DNA of 64,000 nucleotides, taken from NCBI RefSeq assembly GCF_027922005.1, contig NZ_BSEV01000012.1, positions 123,440 to 187,439 of the forward strand. The letters are read 5' to 3'. The notes beneath the pieces were generated by a model. It was not told the origin of the DNA. It was given only the letters and a program-made list of their open reading frames with translations, and ran no database searches. The stretch comes from Streptosporangium carneum. GTDB taxonomy: Bacteria > Actinomycetota > Actinomycetes > Streptosporangiales > Streptosporangiaceae. A program made the translations under genes and the position numbers. This document shows positions 62,053 through 64,000 of this stretch, in pieces. The stretch's first letter is position 1; each line of letters starts with the position of its first letter.

Positions 62053-62736
62053 ATGGCGGAGGAGGGCAACCGGCGGGGCGTCGTCTTCGCGGTGCTGGTC
62101 GCGATGCTCGCACTGGTCGGCGTCTACCTGACCATGTGGCCGGACTCCGGCGGCGAGGAGAACACCGCCGCCGGGCCGGCCGGGGTGAGCCGTACCGTGC
62201 TCGAGGCGCAGGGGAACCCCGAGGCGCAGGGGAACCCCGAACCCCCGCGTCCGGCCGCGACGGCCAGCAACGCGCCGTTCGACGTCTACTCCTACCTGCC
62301 GATGACCAAGCAGGAGCTGGCCGCCTCCGCCGACTACGCCCGGCGGTTCACCGCCGACTACGGCACCTACAGCTACGACGAGGAGCCCGCCGACTACGGT
62401 GACCGCCTGAGGGGATACACCACCGCCGAGTTCGCCGAGGTGCTGCTGCGCATCGTCACCTCGCCCGGCACCGTCGAGAAGAACGCGGCCGACCAGGTGG
62501 TCTCCGTCGGGACGGCGAAGGTGAAGGAGATCCGGCAGATCCAGAAGACCTCCGTGGTCTTCGTGGTCACCGGCACCCAGACCGTCACCGCCAAGAGCGG
62601 GACCAGGCAGCAGACGGCCGACTACGCCGTGACGCTCGTCGCGGTCGGCGCCGACTGGCGGGTCCACGACCTGCAGCCCGCGGACTCCGGGCAGGACGGG
62701 GACGACGACTCCGCCCAGGCCGGCGAGGTCGGCTGA
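62053..62736 (+). CDS. Single-pass membrane-anchored transfer-locus protein
   Basis: Protein of 227 aa. One transmembrane helix (about 9-29) is followed by a short linker with a perfect duplication of EAQGNPEAQGNP, and an outer alpha/beta domain (about 75-215: DYARRFTADYGTYSYDEEPA, VVFVVTGTQTVTAKSG, VGADWRVHDLQ). The fold pattern resembles NTF2-like VirB8/TcpC second domains. It begins 2 bp after the VirB6-like stop, and its own stop overlaps the next start (TGATG). Confidence 0.7.
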   Translation: MAEEGNRRGVVFAVLVAMLALVGVYLTMWPDSGGEENTAAGPAGVSRTVLEAQGNPEAQGNPEPPRPAATASNAPFDVYSYLPMTKQELAASADYARRFTADYGTYSYDEEPADYGDRLRGYTTAEFAEVLLRIVTSPGTVEKNAADQVVSVGTAKVKEIRQIQKTSVVFVVTGTQTVTAKSGTRQQTADYAVTLVAVGADWRVHDLQPADSGQDGDDDSAQAGEVG

Positions 62737-63821
62737 TGGGTGACAGAAAGGTCCGTCTCGCGCTGATCGTGGCCGTCACGGGCCTGTGCCTGCTGACGCT
62801 GAGCATGGCGCCGATGCTGATGGTCGGCTCGTTCCCCTCCTTCACCGGAGGCAGCCTGCCCGACTGCGACGACACGGCCCAGACCGTGTCGGACCAGTCG
62901 GAGACCGCGACCTCGGACATCCCGGCCGACTACCTCGAGCTGTACCGCGAGAGCGGCAAGAAGATCGGCGTGCAGTGGAACGTGCTCGCCGGGGTCGGCA
63001 AGCGGGAGACCGACCACGGGCGCTCGACGCTTCCCGGGGTCAGCAGCGGCACCAACTACGCCGGGGCCGCGGGGCCGATGCAGTTCCTGGTCAGCACCTG
63101 GGGCGGGAAAACGAAGATCAAGATTCCGTCGACGTTCAACGGTTACGCCTCGGACGGCGACGGCGACGGCTGGGCGGACATCTACAACCCGGCGGACGCC
63201 ATCCTGGGCGCGGCGAAGATGCTCAAGCGCAACGGCGCGCCGGAGGACGTGCGCCGTTCGCTGTTCGTCTACAACCGGGCCTGGTGGTACGTCGACCAGG
63301 TCATGGAGATCGCCGAGAGGTACGCCAAGGACGGCGAGGTCGGCGTGCCCCCGGACGCCGAGGGGGCCTGCGACGAGCCCCTGCTGGAGGCCGCGCCCTC
63401 CGGCACGGTCTCCGGGATCCTGGAGTACGCCCTGGCCCAGCGCGGCAAGCCGTACCTGTGGGGCGGCACGGGACCCGACGCCTACGACTGCTCCGGGATC
63501 ATCTACATGGCCTACCGGAGCGTCGGCCTGACCATCCCGCGCACCACCTTCGGGCAGTGGCCCTTCGGGGTGCGGGTCCCCGAGGGGGAGGAGCAGGCGG
63601 GCGACCTGGTCTTCTTCAACTCCGGTCCGGGAACGGGCGTCGACCGTCCGGGCCACGTCGGCATGGTGGTCTCGCCGGGCAAGATGGTCGAGGCCAGATG
63701 CCGTCTGTGCGGGCCGATCAAGGTCACCTCCTACAAGGAGCGCACCGGCATCGTCGGTTTCACCCGTCCGTTGCAGAATCCCCAGATCCTCGCACAGCTC
63801 AAATTGAAGGAGCAGGGCTGA
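62736..63821 (+). CDS. Bifunctional transfer-associated wall hydrolase: SLT plus NlpC/P60
   Basis: Protein of 361 aa. One N-terminal membrane helix (about 8-29) is followed by a lytic transglycosylase domain (about 60-200) with the catalytic Glu91 in GKRETDHGRS, AAGPMQFL and the Ca-loop-like DGDGDGWAD. An NlpC/P60 peptidase domain (about 225-345) has Cys252 in YDCSGIIYMAY and His in RPGHVGMVVS. This pairing is that of CwlT/TcpG-type enzymes, which open the cell wall for the transfer channel. It is the last gene of the transfer operon. Confidence 0.9.
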   Translation: MGDRKVRLALIVAVTGLCLLTLSMAPMLMVGSFPSFTGGSLPDCDDTAQTVSDQSETATSDIPADYLELYRESGKKIGVQWNVLAGVGKRETDHGRSTLPGVSSGTNYAGAAGPMQFLVSTWGGKTKIKIPSTFNGYASDGDGDGWADIYNPADAILGAAKMLKRNGAPEDVRRSLFVYNRAWWYVDQVMEIAERYAKDGEVGVPPDAEGACDEPLLEAAPSGTVSGILEYALAQRGKPYLWGGTGPDAYDCSGIIYMAYRSVGLTIPRTTFGQWPFGVRVPEGEEQAGDLVFFNSGPGTGVDRPGHVGMVVSPGKMVEARCRLCGPIKVTSYKERTGIVGFTRPLQNPQILAQLKLKEQG

Positions 63822-63834
63822 CACAATCAGGCCC

Positions 63835-64000
63835 ATGGACAAGGTCGTTGTGGGAGCCGCGATCGTCGACGGCGGCGGCAGACTGCTCGCCGCCCAGCGC
63901 GCCGACCCTCCCGAGCTCGCCGGTGGATGGGAGTTCCCCGGGGGAAAGGTCGACCCGGGGGAGGATGACCGTACGGCGCTGATCCGGGAGTGCCAGGAGG
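63835..64000 (+). CDS. MutT/NUDIX hydrolase, cut by the window end
   Basis: Only the first 55 codons are in the window. VVVGAAIVDGGGRLLAAQRA, then GGWEFPGGKVDPGEDDRTAL and RECQE give the start of the Nudix box (GGKVxxGE, RE), as in 8-oxo-dGTP diphosphatases of the MutT/CTP-pyrophosphohydrolase group. The ATG at 63835 is 13 bp after the transfer-operon stop with no strong RBS, perhaps a leaderless start. It is not obviously part of the transfer locus. Confidence 0.85.
   Translation, partial: MDKVVVGAAIVDGGGRLLAAQRADPPELAGGWEFPGGKVDPGEDDRTALIRECQE

Overview
The window is high-GC DNA with GTG starts, leaderless starts, mycothiol and F420 enzymes, an AfsQ-type two-component system and a TcpC/TcpE-type transfer locus. 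All of this points to a filamentous actinomycete, probably of the Streptosporangiales; the genus cannot be fixed from this sequence. From memory, the backbone follows the order seen around Rv1080c-Rv1112 of Mycobacterium tuberculosis: mca, DUF4307, greA, cis-prenyltransferase, phoH2, fumarase, glpX, DUF4245, xseB/xseA, Rv1109c-like, ispH, DUF6542, ychF. Lineage-specific genes are inserted between these markers.

Layout. 0.1-2.3 kb: mca, a DUF4307 membrane protein, and greA with a structured leader. 2.5-5.1 kb: an NlpC/P60 cell-wall enzyme, a TetR regulator, and a small RHH-like protein with a palindrome at its start. 5.1-7.2 kb: pckG behind four dre-like (GntR/HutC-type) operators. 7.3-9.7 kb: a compact RiPP-like module made of a TIGR04222 membrane protein with a Cys/Gly tail, a DUF692/MNIO iron enzyme and a small partner protein. 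10-19 kb: cis-prenyltransferase, PhoH2, AfsQ1/Q2-like regulators with a lipoprotein, a transglycosylase behind a perfect CRP-type site, and a GT2 glycosyltransferase. 19-31 kb: PucR/GAF regulator with 3-hydroxybutyrate dehydrogenase, fumC plus a tautomerase, two Ser/Thr kinases, superoxide dismutase with two Nur-like boxes, a PPOX enzyme and a class I fumarase. 31-45 kb: a decayed inositol-catabolism fragment next to intact iolB, then MFS, LiaF-like, glpX, DUF4245, xseB/xseA, ispH, rmuC and ychF.

From 45 to 52 kb the sequence looks accessory. A secreted four-cysteine polypeptide sits in one operon with a MacB/FtsX-type ABC transporter, with hairpins in the leader and between peptide and transporter. 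It is followed by a decayed second copy of a ychF segment, a YoeB toxin remnant, a DUF4326 gene, and three tightly overlapping small genes divergent from an XRE/TPR-like regulator. From 52.4 to 63.8 kb there is a compact type IV secretion/conjugation apparatus: TcpC-like, VirB2-like, a TcpE-MinD-type ATPase fusion, VirB4-like, VirB6-like, an NTF2-like anchored protein, and a transglycosylase-NlpC/P60 hydrolase. No relaxase or coupling protein is visible. A MutT-type gene runs off the right edge.

The two most promising candidates for an undescribed system are the MNIO/TIGR04222 module (7362-9729) and the secreted-peptide/ABC island (45189-48507). The chromosomal transfer apparatus with its TcpE-ATPase fusion comes next.
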